NCBI GenBank assembly: GCA_948099385.1
Contig: CANUEZ040000183.1
Span: 992,001 to 1,056,000 of the forward strand
Direction: 5' to 3'
Length of the DNA stretch: 64,000 nt
Source: Fasciola hepatica
Lineage: Eukaryota; Platyhelminthes; Trematoda; Plagiorchiida; Fasciolidae
Part shown: piece by piece, positions 11,218 through 22,590 of the stretch
Layout of the letters: every line of letters begins with the position of its first letter
How positions within the stretch are numbered: position 1 is the first letter of the stretch
Program-made: the position numbers and the translations under genes
Notes under the pieces: generated by a model
Told to the model about the DNA's origin: nothing
What the model saw: only the letters and a program-made list of their open reading frames with translations
Database searches by the model: none

Positions 11218-11880
11218 TCAAAGGATGGAAAAACGATGCAGTGAAAAAAATGCACAAAAACTTGTTAAAACCACTGAGCTACCATAGACCAAAATTGATA
11301 AAAATGTAGACCAGTACTCGAAGATCTACGAAGAAAAATAGAAAAGGCGAAGGGCAAAAATCTAGTACTCCGGGTACCAGGTACTAACTGGATCCCGAGG
11401 GTGGCCTATGGAACGGGCAATAAGCCAAAATTCCGACGCGTGCCAAAAGACGGTAAACGTCCATGGACTAGGTGTAGGAAGTTTTAGGTAGAAGAATGTC
11501 CTTCACGTTTACCTTCGGGAGTGACTCCAGCTGCGATACCAGCTAAGGGAGCTGAGGTTCAACCTTCCGCATGCAGAGCAGAGAGAAGTGTTTTTCAGTT
11601 GACGGAAGCCTATTGTCCTCCCCGCGAGCAGTCCCGTGGCATAGAGAAGCATACAGACTGCAAAGATTTAGGTGCTAATTGGTTGTGTTTGTCTACGGTA
11701 ATTTTTGGTCATGAAATTACACGCTCAAACCCAGTCGTCTCCAAGTCGGTACAAGGGTCCCATGAAACAATTTCTCCTCAACCGGAAGTTGAGTTCAGCT
11801 AACGAGGCACCTCCAGTAAAATTTCGAAGACTACTTTGCCGAACTTTTCCGAAAAATTAAGACGAGTATGTGGCACAAGC
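11218..11880. other. Unassigned stretch, possibly Gypsy 5' leader
   Basis: No domain recognised. It lies 5' of Gypsy Gag in element sense, where a leader and LTR would be expected, but I cannot find a second LTR copy to confirm this. The 93-codon plus-strand frame at 11521-11802 has no recognisable content. Confidence 0.35.
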
Positions 11881-13060
11881 AGATGGGAGCAGAAGCAAAT
11901 TGAATAGGTAAGTAACGGGAAAGTAGTAATGACGAACACCCTGCGGCTATGGTAGGGGAGGCAATGAGGTGTTCAGACAAAGCAGTTCAAACGCTTACAG
12001 AAGTCTAGCTCAAATTTATAACCTTCTCCCTCACTTATCATATTGATTAGCGGGATAAAATACAGGTAAACAGGACTCAAGTGCAAAGGATGTGCTGAAA
12101 ATCCTTTCAACGCTTATACGTGTCTTGCGAATGTGGCTGTTTCAAATTATTTTGCTTAGGTTATTCACACACAAGAATTTTGCACGTTCTGCTGCCTTAT
12201 GTGAGACATCTTGATTTAGCTCTGAACCGCTTATCACTGTCGTGCTTGGACCAAGAAAAACTGAACCTTTGGTTTATGCCGTTACGTCTATTTTGCCGCA
12301 TACTTTAGGTTTGTGTATGGTTGTACGTTTTGTGATTTGCAATTTAGTGCCGTAAAAACTACAAATCGATCTTGTTCTGGTTTTGTGGTTCGTGTGAATT
12401 GGGTACGCGTCGCACGTATGGCAAATCTATGCTGGGTCGGGCTTGGCATAAAGTGCTCCAGTAAATACTGAAAGATATGGACTCGGATGATCTTCTCGAG
12501 AACTTTAAATGAGACGCTAGTAAGGCTTACCGGTCTTAAGATACCCATGGCCGACCAAGGTCAACTCTTACGTACTACCTCGACCGCCGCGCTTTTCCGC
12601 TCCTGAGGCAGCTTCCTCTGGTTTGGCCTGGATGCACACAGCTTACACACAGAAGGAGCTCTGATATCTCACGACGGCTTGAAGATAACAGGAAGAAAAC
12701 AGTTTATTACCGCTTAAATGTGAAAAATTAATTCCTGTAGATACTTGTGCGCGATTCCTTCTGAAGTGTTTAGATATTTTAACTCCAGCGAGAGGTGCGC
12801 CGGCTTCAAATAGACTGGTATACCACCATATGCTTTGTGTACACCACCAAAGTGTTCATCCATGGCACCTGCTTTGCTCTGGTCATCAGTGGCGGTACCG
12901 TGGCCCTTGAGAAAGAGCCGTCCTATTTCATCGTTTTGAACCTTCAACTGCTAGTAACGGTAAAATTTCTCCGGCTTTTTTAAGCTTTTGGCCAATTTGA
13001 GCTTAAACTCTTGCTCGGGAATTCGTAGACGGCTCATTGCCTTGATTTGAAGCTTCGTTA
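11881..13060 (-). mobile_element. LINE-A RT fragment interrupted by an LTR
   Basis: Minus-strand translation of 12421-13060 follows the intact LINE-A copy at 57593-59312. It covers the linker (F-K-L-K-L-A-K-S), then T-D-D-Q-S-K-A-x-A-M-D-E-H-F-G, then R-P-V-S-L-T-S-V and L-E-K-I-I-R-V-H, ending at Q-H-R-F-A. On the far side of the LTR (below 12081) weaker matches resume (E-S-C-L-P, then L-D-F-C-K where LINE-A has L-D-F-S-K). The LTR therefore splits a LINE copy. The fragment is heavily mutated. Confidence 0.7.
12082..12420 (+). repeat. Solo LTR, BEL-2 type
   Basis: Plus orientation. Blocks shared in order with the BEL-2 LTR (32592-32949) include ctgaaaatcc, gtgagacat, gaaccgctt, actgtcgtgcttg, gccgcatactt, ggtttgt and atcttgttctg. 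It starts TGCAAAG (BEL-2: TGTAAAG). The right end is blurred. LINE-A sequence is present on both sides, so it is an insertion without internal element sequence. Confidence 0.7.
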
Positions 13061-13229
13061 CTGAAAGTTTTAAGCAGTTATCCTTATTGTGTCCCTCCTT
13101 GCATATTTTACTTGTTTCTCCTCTTCTACCCTTAAATGTTGAGCAGGTGAATTTTACTTGACGATCACTCTTTTATGCTGAATTACGAGGTAGGGCTAAT
13201 GACTTCTTTCTAGTTGACACAGCTATCTG

Positions 13230-13975
13230 CCCAAAATGACCCCGGGTTATTCGAACTTCGGCTTCCACGAATTATGCCAGTTGTTTCAAGTTCGGCGCAC
13301 CTGATGCCTCGGATGTTTCGCCTGCAAGTCGTGCCCATTGACGTTGCAGCGGCCAAGATAGCATACGAACGACCTCCTCAAGCGTGACTACCGAAAGATG
13401 ATCCGCGTCGTATTCAAACCGAGATAGGGATATTTCGCAGCTCTCCTATTTTATCGCCAATCGATTTAGTGATTCGACTTCATCGGCGTTAGATATCACA
13501 GCTGACAGCAGGCTGTTCAACAGGGATCGTTCAACGGCTTGCCTCCGACCAAACAGATCTTTGAGGATTTCGTGAGCATTTCCATAGCCCTGGTTTGAAG
13601 GCAACCTTAAAAAATGTTCTATTGCCTTTTTAGCTTTACTGTTGCAGTAATACAGGATATAGCAACCTTTGGCATTCATCACTAATTCTGCCTCCGATAT
13701 AATACTCAAGTTGTCTCACAAACCTACAGTGTTTTGTTGAGTTACCATCGAATTCAACTAGTTCTACCCTAGGTAGCCGCATTTTGCATAAGGCTTCTCG
13801 AGTTTCTTCCGGCTTGGAAAAGCACGATTCGCGGAGTGGATTGAGATCATGTTCCTCAAAGTCGATGAGGAGCCCTCGATTAACTGATGAACTGCTTTTG
13901 CTCTAACAGGATGAAAAACACCATCTTGTTCTAAATTCAGATGTGTCATCTGAACCTCGTTTCTCGCATTCAAAT
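13230..13975 (-). pseudogene. BEL Gag fragment
   Basis: 13446-13709 encodes a segment matching BEL Gag: I-L-Y-Y-C-N-S-K-A-K-K-A-I (BEL-1: L-T-H-Y-C-R-G-R-A-R-E-V-V), then H-E-I-L-K-D-L-F-G. Below it the translation continues with L-Q-R-Q-W-A-R-L-A-G, where other copies have L-Q-N-R-W-A-E-E-A-G. 13764-13973 is probably the Gag N-terminal part but is less clear. No protease or RT is attached and no LTR is seen, so this is an isolated relic. Confidence 0.65.
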
Positions 13976-16199
13976 AACGGTGCTCATTCTCTAGTCAAAT
14001 TTCTTCAATTAGGTGTTATTTCTTCAGTTGGGCTAGCAGAAGCATATTTTTTGCAAAATTTGAACGAGATGACGCTAGGCTTAAAAGCCAGTGAGCCACG
14101 AAGATAAACTTCATAATAGCTTGGAAGAGAAAGGATTGGACTTGCCTCCGAATCTTGGGTTCAATTAAAGATAGTTCGTTTCGGATAGCCTTAAAGCAAG
14201 CTACAGTACGAGATAAGGCGTTACAGTTGAAAGCGGAATCCGAGTTTCAGGAGAATCGTGCAAGTGTATGCAAGCCACGGAGAGTAGGATAAAGAATTTA
14301 AGTCAGCTTTCGCGGTAGCGCCCTGCAAACTAAAACTTGAGGTTATGTGGTCGAGTCAGCCGAATCCATGTGGAGTTAATTGGGAGTATTTAAAACATAC
14401 AAATCGTATGAAATAAAAACAGTCCTAACGGAGAACCAAGCTGGATTGACGGATAATTTGATACTGCGAAAAAGAGAATAGGAAAATTCCCAAAGGGAAA
14501 GTGAACGTGCAGTAGCCCTCTGCGGATAGAGGCGGAAACACAGCCTGCAAAAGAGGTGGTCAATTAAATGACAGGTAGTTATCCACACATTGATGTTCCT
14601 CAGCAAAAGACTACACGTGGAAGAAGTGTTGGAAGGATCGGAAGTTTCTGAGACGATCTATCGGAATAGAGTACCGGATAGAAAATACACAAACCAACAA
14701 ATGAGTGGATCTGCAAACTCGGCAGCTGGATGTGGGCAGAGTGTGATAAACCAGATGAAATGCACACCCTGATAGTGGTTGCCAAATTGATGAGAAAAGA
14801 AGTGGCCGGATAGAAACATGTAAACCTCAGTGGATTGTTTGCCCTCAGGCAAATAGAATATAATGCATCAACTTGAAGGTGAGAACTGGTGATAAATCGA
14901 TGTGTGGTGCTTTTCTACGACGGCAGCGGTGACATACAGCTCGCAAAGCTGACAAAGGGGCAATTAGCAGACTACCTACGGGTGTTTTTTTTAAGGGTGG
15001 ACCACTTTGTGACGACAGATCAGAACTTTGCATTACAAGTTCTAATCAGATGTGCATATGTGGGACGCGATACCTTGCAATTTAAGGATATTGCAGGGCA
15101 ACAGCATTAAGTGGGCGAACTGTGGAACCGACGGAAGAAGCAAACAATCGCAGAAAAATGAAATATCGGAAGTCTTTAGAGGTAAACTTCCCAGTGATAT
15201 ATACTGCTTGAAGATTTTGGTACTGAAATGGATGACAACAATAAAAGTGTCAATTTTTGAACATATCAGTAAGGGTAGTGAAAAGGGTGAGTTTTACCTT
15301 GGGGATTGGTTAGGTTTACGAATGGGACTAATGAGTAGTTTGGCATTCAACCTCGGGAAAGTGGACCGTGAACGATCAGCCACCATGGAATGTCGATGTT
15401 AGCTGGAGGAGACAGAAGAATGCTTGCAGCATTTGGAATATATGGAAGGTTTTTTTCAATTTTTTTAATCTGCTACCAGTGGTAGTGGGTGGGGCCGACC
15501 ATGCTATGGACACCCGACCTAAAAGCCATTTCTGGGGGAGGGGGTGCCATCTACCAACCTAGCTGCACCCGTATATCATTGCAAACTTCCTGCAGGCCCG
15601 ACATGCATCAGCCAAAGCGGTTGGTCCGACAGTGCCCCGCACCGGCGGGGTTTGCACAGTGATATTGGCGAGATTATATAGCCCTAGGGATGGAGTAGTC
15701 CCGGGGGCATGCTGCCAGATTGCGGAGAATCCTGGAGGACAGGGCCAACGAGAGAGCGGCGGAATGACTGGTGTGCATCTTACTTCCAGCCGAAAGAGTG
15801 GAAAGATAGCTGGCCGGTATTATCTCCGGATAATTCCAAGACATTGAAGGGCAGACGCGCCAGTTGGTGTCTGGAAATATAAAAAATGAGGAGAAGCAGC
15901 CTGGGATGCTCTCAGTGGGGGATCACCGGTCAGTGGTGAGAAGAAACAACCATTCATTTGGATACTGAGATTACTTGGAGGAGAATGAGGACAATGAGCT
16001 ATTGGGAGTGGATATGAATTTTTAAAAAATCTAAGAGAAGGAATGATGATTTGAAGGTGAATGGTGATCGCTGGAATCAGCTTTCGGGTTGGAATGTCGG
16101 AGAAAAACAAGGAAACATAATGAGGCCAGTTAGGACCGAGCGAAGCGAATAAAAATCGATGGATATGGATAAGAGACATGAGGGCACGCAAATTAGAGA
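13976..16199. other. Unassigned 2.2-kb stretch
   Basis: No domain or LTR recognised. The longest frames (123 codons minus at 15820-16191, 116 codons plus at 15052-15402) show no family signature. GC-rich patches near 15600-15760 differ from the AT-richer 14000-14500. It may be an old unidentified repeat or unique intergenic DNA. Confidence 0.4.
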
Positions 16200-16574
16200 C
16201 CTACGACGCATTTGAGAAATACGTGGCCAAATTTGAAATGGATCCCGAAATCAGAACGTGATTATCCGTGAAGTTCTACGATACTCCATTATCAAATGAA
16301 CGACGACATAAAACAGATACAAACCTCAATTATGCGGTCACAAGGACTCAGAAAACGAGAGCCAAACTGCGGCGTGCGAGAAAGGAGCACGCGCGTCATG
16401 CAGGTCCACAATAAGTATATGACAGAATGGCGCATTGGACGCGAACAGCCAAACGTTGGTTCATGAAAACATACAGTGCATAGAAACAGGCCAATAGTGT
16501 AAGTGAGTGAGTGATGTCATAGAAGCATGAAATTTTGATGTTTCTGAGGAGACTTTCCACGACCGGTGGTTACA
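16200..16574 (-). repeat. BEL-1m 3' LTR
   Basis: About 375 bp; in element sense it begins TGTAACCACCGGTCG. Its central 240 bp are virtually identical to the 5' LTR at 21730-22102; differences concentrate at both ends. The last base is set by alignment to the TTACA end of other copies and is uncertain by a few bases. Confidence 0.85.
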
Positions 16575-17198
16575 CACCCCACTAAAATGCTCCCCAACCC
16601 TGACAGAGTCAAAGGTTTGGAAAAAGGCTTTTGATTCTTCATATCTATCTAGACCTTGCTCTCAAAGCGCGTATTTAATACTTCTACCGTCAACATCCTG
16701 CTCGCAATCGCACTCGATACGGTGGCTACACCGAAGCGATGTTAATCCGCATCGTCCGCGAGAGCGGCTGATTGACGGCAGGCGGGAAGGGGGGACATAG
16801 GCGCTTTTCTCGGGATAGCCGTCGTGCATTGGCTGCTTGTGCCTCTGTTAGTGCGCGTGCGCGCGGGTGCCATTGGTGCGGTCGCACTCTGGTATATCGG
16901 CAAATAGTAACAACCATCACTTACGGGTGATCTCTTCCATAATGTCGGTGATAAAGGAGGAACAATCGGCCCAGCGGCATGTTTTGGTGGGGGTCATGAA
17001 TTATAACCGTGTATTATGTGAGTGTATGACTGGTGTGTGTCTGGGTGTACGGTGGAATAACAACTACTACCACATTTGGGAAAAGATTTCTATGACACCA
17101 ACCGAAAAACGACGAACATTGCAGCGTGTTTGATGGAGGTCATGAAGTATAAACATGTACCATGTAAGTATGTATATATCAGGGTGCATGATGGTTAA
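16575..17198 (-). other. BEL-1m 3' UTR with tandem repeat and purine-pyrimidine tract
   Basis: Two units spaced 146 bp apart start around 16979 and 17126; both contain ggtcatgaa-ataaac-type cores (ggtcatgaa at 16992 and 17138). A GC/GT-rich alternating tract lies near 16850-16870. The same layout occurs in the 3' UTRs of BEL-1p (32467-32591 plus 36715-37215) and BEL-5 (59689-60386). No coding capacity is evident. Confidence 0.6.
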
Positions 17199-18349
17199 TT
17201 ACGCCAGTATTTTACGAATGCGCCCGCACATGAGAGGTTCTTTCAACCATTTCAAAGAAGAATGTAAAATAGTCTGCTGGGTTTCCGTGTTATCGGCTTC
17301 TTCGTCTTCACTCTCAAGGAGATTGATACTGCGTGCGTTGCGGATTAGCGTTCCGTTGGAGGTCTTCAACTTCATAATTCTTATCATTCCGTCAGAGCTT
17401 CCGATGGCTTCCATCACCACACCCAAAGGCCAGGTGCTGAAAGGCGCGTGTTCGTCTGTGATCATCACTGCATCCCCAAGCTCGAATGGTCTTGTTTTGA
17501 TCAGGCACTCCTCTCGGGCGGCTGTTGTTCAATGATCGACAGCAATGTTCGCCTGGTGGACCGGATCAGGCGTTCTCATGCGCCGCTGCGATGACTGGCC
17601 TGCGGGGGATTGACGTGGCTTTGTATACCATAGATCAAGTTTCGTTTCTGCAGTTTGCCTCTGTTCATGTTTTTGTGCCAACGCTGCAGCTCCCGGTGAG
17701 CGCCCGCGAAGTTCGATCCATTATCAGAGTATGTATCTGCCGGCACTCCTCTTTGGTTGATGAAGCGCTTCAAAGCCCGCAGGAAAAAGTCGGTTGTCAT
17801 CGAATGAACAACTAATAGGTGTACCGCGCGTGACTTCATGCACGTCTAATACACCCGTATCGTTTTTCCAACCTCTTCCCACACGATCTACTTCGTGTCA
17901 AAGCTCAGGCGGGAGTTGGTCAGCCTACCATTTACCCGTAGTAGTCCATTATTGAGTTTGGGGTTTAAGTGCTTCAAGTTGCCTCCCGGGGGTGATATTC
18001 CTTTGTCGATTGGTCCCACTTTTTCCGCCCTCTCGAGTTCTCGGGTGAAAGCTTCCCGTTGTATCATCTTGAATAAATCGTAATCTGCTGCTCGTAATTC
18101 ATCGGGGCTTATCGGACCCACTCGTATCCGGCCGGAGAGTCGGATCCCTTCCATGACAAACAAATGTCCTTTGAACCTGGCCAACCAAACTAATGCCCGA
18201 AGTGTCTTCATCCAGGAAGAAAACCTGACCAATCGTGACAAAATGAATGTCGCTTCAAGGACTGTGGCCGTCCTCACTAGGCCATTGATCTCCAGTTCTA
18301 ATTCCAGAGGAGGTTTTAGTTCGTACACGGTCCAGTCCTGTTCGGGCAT
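17199..18349 (-). pseudogene. BEL-1m integrase, with a 287-bp deletion
   Basis: Mirror image of the BEL-1p integrase (31024-32466). The N-terminal part (17888-18349), a catalytic-core piece with S-D-N-G-S-N-F-A-G (17576-17839) and the C-terminal piece (17199-17468) remain. Compared with BEL-1p the whole HHCC zinc-binding region and first core part are missing between 17880 and 17895, with a 3-bp gta microhomology at the break. A few substitutions separate the copies 3' of the deletion (for example R for C and L for P in the last piece). Confidence 0.85.
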
Positions 18350-18577
18350 CCGCAGGAATTTCGGCCCTCCCGTTCACGTGTCGAGTTGCCGGAGGTACGT
18401 AGCAAATCGGGAGCATAGGCCGGCTGGGTTATCGCCAGACTTGACATTTTCTCACTGATTCATGGCCGATTCGTCGTGGATGATCGTGAGTCGGTTAGCA
18501 ACGAAAGTACTAAAACGGCTCCCGACGTCGTTAATGGAGCACAGTACTATCGTCGAGCTCGTCCAAAAACTGGCCCA

Positions 18578-20569
18578 CTAAATGTAGAAGTCGAAACATC
18601 TCTTTAGAGCTTGTACCACCCTGACTGCTAACACGGCCGCGCTGAGTTCAAGGCGCGGGATCGAAACTGACTTCAGTGGGGCAACGTGGGTTTTGGCGAA
18701 CAGGATCCTCGCGGTATATTGTCCATCTCCCGTGCACCATCGTCCGTGTACCACGGCTCCATAACCGACTTCGGATGCGTCAGAAAAGGCATGTAGTTCT
18801 CCTGTCCGTGTTGTATGACCAGGGGGCAAACATCGTGGAATCCGTATGTCCCCTAGTTTCTTTGAGGTATTCAGAAATTCTTCCCAGCTCAACCGGTCTT
18901 CTTGGTCCAGTGGCTGGCCTCAATCGACTTCCATACGGCAGAGCCGCTGCAGCAGGATCTTTCGGGTAATAGCCAAGGAAAGGCGAAACCAAGCGGATCG
19001 AACAAACTAGAGGCAGCAGATAGCATGCCGCGACGGGTTACTGGCAGCTTGGGAACGCTTAGCTCGAAAACAAAGTCATCCGTTTCCGCGTTCTATTGTA
19101 TTCCTAGAATGCGTTCGGTGGAAAGTGGAGAACCGTCCAAATCTCCAACCCTTTCGGCCCTCCCGTTGTACGGAATTACTCTGAACAATCCCGAGGCGTC
19201 CGACATCCATTCCGTTAGATGAAAGCCACTCTCTTCTAGCAATCTTGTGAGGCACCTGAAGAGCGCTTGGCCGAGTCCGCACCATCGAATGACCCAAGAT
19301 AGCCGTCGACGTAGAAGGTCCTGCCAACGCTCTCTACTACCGACCGATGGACCAAATCTCCACGTTTGTTCGCTGACTCTCGAGGGGCGTAGTTTGCACA
19401 GAACGGTGATAATATGGCTCCGAAAGGGTGGACGATCATCCTATAATCCATCACTGCATTGTCCCGGTCGTTCTCTGCCCACCACAGGAAACGCAACGCA
19501 TCTCGCTGTTCAACCGGTATCTTCACCTGGAGGAACACACCCATGATGTTGGCGGACAATGCCACCCTACACACTGTGAAACGGCACGAAACTTCAATCA
19601 GTGGCGTGGTCCGGTCAGGCCCATGTAGTAGGCGATCGTGTAACGGCTTACCCTGGAACTTGGCTGCACAGTCGAGAACAACTCGCAGATTTTCGGGTTT
19701 CTCGGAGTAAAGAACCAGGTGGTGAGGTAGGTACCAGATCCCCTTCCGGCCGTCGGTGGTTGCAGCACTTTTCAACGGAGCCGAGGGTTTCGTTTTGCGT
19801 CATTACCTTCGCACATCGTTGCCACAGATCCTGGCCCCGAACGAAGTGTTCTTTTTATCACAGTGGTCTTTGCAGAACATAGATTCTGTTATCAACCCAA
19901 CGGTCAGCCGGTGTGCGTTATGGAAGGGAAACCTCAAACTGTTGTTTAAGGCCTCCAGTTCATTGCCGCACTGTTTGCAAAACGAAATGGTCCTCTTGAG
20001 ACAGCGATAGTCTTTCGTCTCCGATGTCGTGTAACTCCTTCTCATGTAGTCGCCGCAATTGATACTCCATGCGGTTTCTCTTCTACTGATACGCAATTTA
20101 TGGAACCACGTTCCCCTATTGGACCATACACCATCCGTCCTGGTGCTGTGCGTACGGCATAAGGTGCCTGGCGGCTGCCCGCTCTCTGGTTGAGTACCCA
20201 ATATGCCTCTGGCACGTCGCAGCCGATAAGGAGGTCCAACTCGTCTTCCTCTCAGTCTACAACGGTTACATCCTGCAGGTGGGGCCACATAGTTAAAATT
20301 GCATTCACCGACCTCGGTGCTTGCACGGGGAAATCAGCTAATGTGAGTGCCTTCGTTGATTTGATTCGCTCGCTAGTGTCTAACAAGATGAGCTGTGACC
20401 TCAACTGGTCTGCAGTCATTACTTGTGTTCCGCCTTCCGTGCTCACCGCTAACGGAGTCGTGCTTGTAGCGAGCCGGGGCTTATCGGCAAACCGCTCCCT
20501 CATCAGGGTAGTGTCCGATACACTTTCGACGGGAGCCAACGCTTTGGCCACCCCGGTCGGGGTCATCAC
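18578..20569 (-). pseudogene. BEL-1m protease, RT and RNase H, decayed
   Basis: Exact mirror of BEL-1p 28804-30795; every open frame on either strand has an identical partner with coordinates summing to 49,373. Stops and frame changes are in the same places in both copies. See the BEL-1p entries for domains and lost catalytic residues. Confidence 0.9.
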
Positions 20570-20602
20570 TCCTGCAGCAACTACCCCAGCCGTATTAGTT
20601 TG

Positions 20603-21697
20603 CTAGCAAACCGAGAAGTTGGCGTCGCAGGACCTGCAACTTGGATGAGCTATAGCCTCACGTGGAATGCCGTGTGAATTGGTCCAAGGCTTATATTTCA
20701 GATGTTTCCGTGCAGTGGTTTGATTCTGGCTGTTGCTAAGCACGTTAACCCGGTTACTATCGCGAATGAGTCGGCCAAACTTACTGTTGGCTATCTCGGC
20801 TTGCCTGCCCAAGTATTCGGCCAAGTCTTCGAAGTTAGCCTCGCGGTCGCTCCGACTTATACGTTCCGCCTCTTTCACCCGCTGAACCTGTTGTTCGGAA
20901 GAGAGGTGACGGGCTATGCACTCCAAGGTGTGCATCGCATCAAGGTCAGCCATGTAACCTAAATGGTCGAGGGCTATTGAACAGTTTTGCTTGATCAGTA
21001 AGTCGGCCATTGTGTAGACGCCGCCCTCGGTTCTTTTGGCCTCTAACATCACGCTCTCTGTTAGATTGCGTGTTACCTTGAGTGGCTGGCTGAAAAGATC
21101 CCTCAAAATCTTCCTTACCCGTGTGTGGCCCTGTTTTGGGTCAAGCACTGTGCACCCATCGACAACTTCTCTTGCTCGGCCTCGACAGTAATGAGTCAGA
21201 TAGAGAAGCCTTTGCCCGAGGTCGGTTATCTTGTTTTCGACGAAAGTTTCAAACTGCCTGATGAACTTGCGATATCGTTCAGATCGTCCGTCGAAAACTA
21301 TCAGTTCCACTTCTGGTAAATCAATCTTTGGTTGCGTCGATGTTTTATATTCGACGGCCGGCGCAGAGTTCCCTACTTTAATTTGTCCTGATCTGCCGGA
21401 TGGGTCGTATTCGTCGGTCGTTTGCTCACCCTCGTTCTGCCTACACTTCTCTCCTGCTTCCTGGGCCTGTTGCCTAGACAACAACAGTTGCTGTTCCAGG
21501 TCTAATATCCTCAGCTTGAATACATCGACATTCTTGCAATCCGCAGTACCCTCAGCATTGCATGAGCTGGCACCGAGAGGACTAGGTGACCTAACATTTA
21601 CTGTAGAATCAAAAGTATCCAATAAACCCCAGTGACTTGCCGTATTACTTCCTGTCCAGATTCCGATTGCTTCGCTCCTTTTCTTGGCATGTTGCAT
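20603..21697 (-). pseudogene. BEL-1m Gag (364 residues)
   Basis: Identical in translation to BEL-1p Gag at 27676-28770, including the premature end after the first zinc-knuckle cysteines. It starts 33 bp inside the 5' LTR boundary. The features are described under BEL-1p. Confidence 0.85.
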
Positions 21698-21729
21698 ATT
21701 TTCTCACTCCAAGTTGATCAGTTGAGTGT

Positions 21730-22102
21730 TGTAAGACGCCTTTGAGCAATACGTAGCCAAATTCGAAATGGATCCCGAAATCAGAACGCGATTATCCGTG
21801 AAGTTCTACGATACTCCATTATCAAATGAACGACGACATAAAACAGATACAAACCTCAATTATGCGGTCACAAGGACTCAGAAAACGAGAGCCAAACTGC
21901 GGCGTGCGAGAAAGGAGCACGCGCGTCATGCAGGTCCACAATAAGTATATGACAGAATGGCGCATTGGACGCGAACAGCCAAACGTCGGTTCATGTAAAC
22001 ATACAGTGCATAGAAACAGGCCAATAGTGTAAGTGAGTGAGTGATGTCAAGGAAGCATGAAATTGTTATGCTTCTGGAGGAGTTTTACCAGCCGTCGGTG
22101 CA
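21730..22102 (-). repeat. BEL-1m 5' LTR
   Basis: Plus-strand text begins TGTAAGACGCC at 21730, so in element sense it ends ...TTACA. Identical to the BEL-1p 5' LTR (27269-27643) up to about 22055; the last roughly 50 bp differ from it and from the 3' LTR. Confidence 0.85.
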
Positions 22103-22590
22103 ATCAAGAATCTACCAAGAGCTGTGTCAATGATATAAATCATCATAATGATACTTACATACTGGCTATATAGAATGCACATGGAGCTGGCGATACGTGC
22201 TTTGCATGGGATGTGACCTGGGTCATGCTTTCTTCAGCTTTTCGAAAATCTAGTTTGCCCCCGCAAGGTTCCACCAACGCGGTGCACGTGTGGGTTAATT
22301 CCATTACTTTGGAGACATCGAGAATTCCTGTGAGGCCAACTTTGATTCGGTCTAGTGTTTCAGTCAGGCCTGAGTTTTTTTCGAGGATTTCTTTTCAAAC
22401 TCAGGAACAGACAGTAATAAGGAAGTGTTCTGTTTCATTCTAAAGCGTGGAACCCTGGAAGTTGCGAAGGGGGTAGAGTGCATCTTGAGCGAAATATAAA
22501 TGAGTGTTGGAGGTATGCACTCTAGAATGTAGGAGGATGAATGGAAGATAAGGACAAGCTCCCCAAGTCTTAGCCACAGCGATTCAAGTT
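22103..22590. other. Unassigned stretch between BEL-1m and LINE-B2
   Basis: No domain recognised. In minus sense it lies 3' of the LINE-B2 RT, so it may be LINE-B2 C-terminus and 3' UTR. Confidence 0.35.

Larger units (their letters stand above)
16200..22102 (-). mobile_element. BEL-1m: BEL/Pao retrotransposon, minus strand, both LTRs present
   Basis: 5' LTR 21730-22102, Gag 20603-21697, protease and RT N-terminal region 19803-20569, RT 19236-19775, RNase H 18578-18992, integrase 17199-18349 and on, 3' UTR 16575-17198, 3' LTR 16200-16574. The two LTRs agree closely over their central part. The coding part carries the same stops and lost catalytic residues as BEL-1p and is its mirror image. 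It also has its own 287-bp deletion in the integrase. The 5 bp outside the LTRs do not match (agaga and atcaa), so no target-site duplication is seen. Confidence 0.9.

Noticed and set aside
20190..20606. 138-codon open frame, also at 28767-29183 on the other strand
   Set aside because: It is antisense to the BEL-1 protease region and appears twice only because the arms are identical; no domain of its own.
21231..21635. 134-codon open frame, repeated at 27738-28142
   Set aside because: Antisense shadow of BEL-1 Gag.
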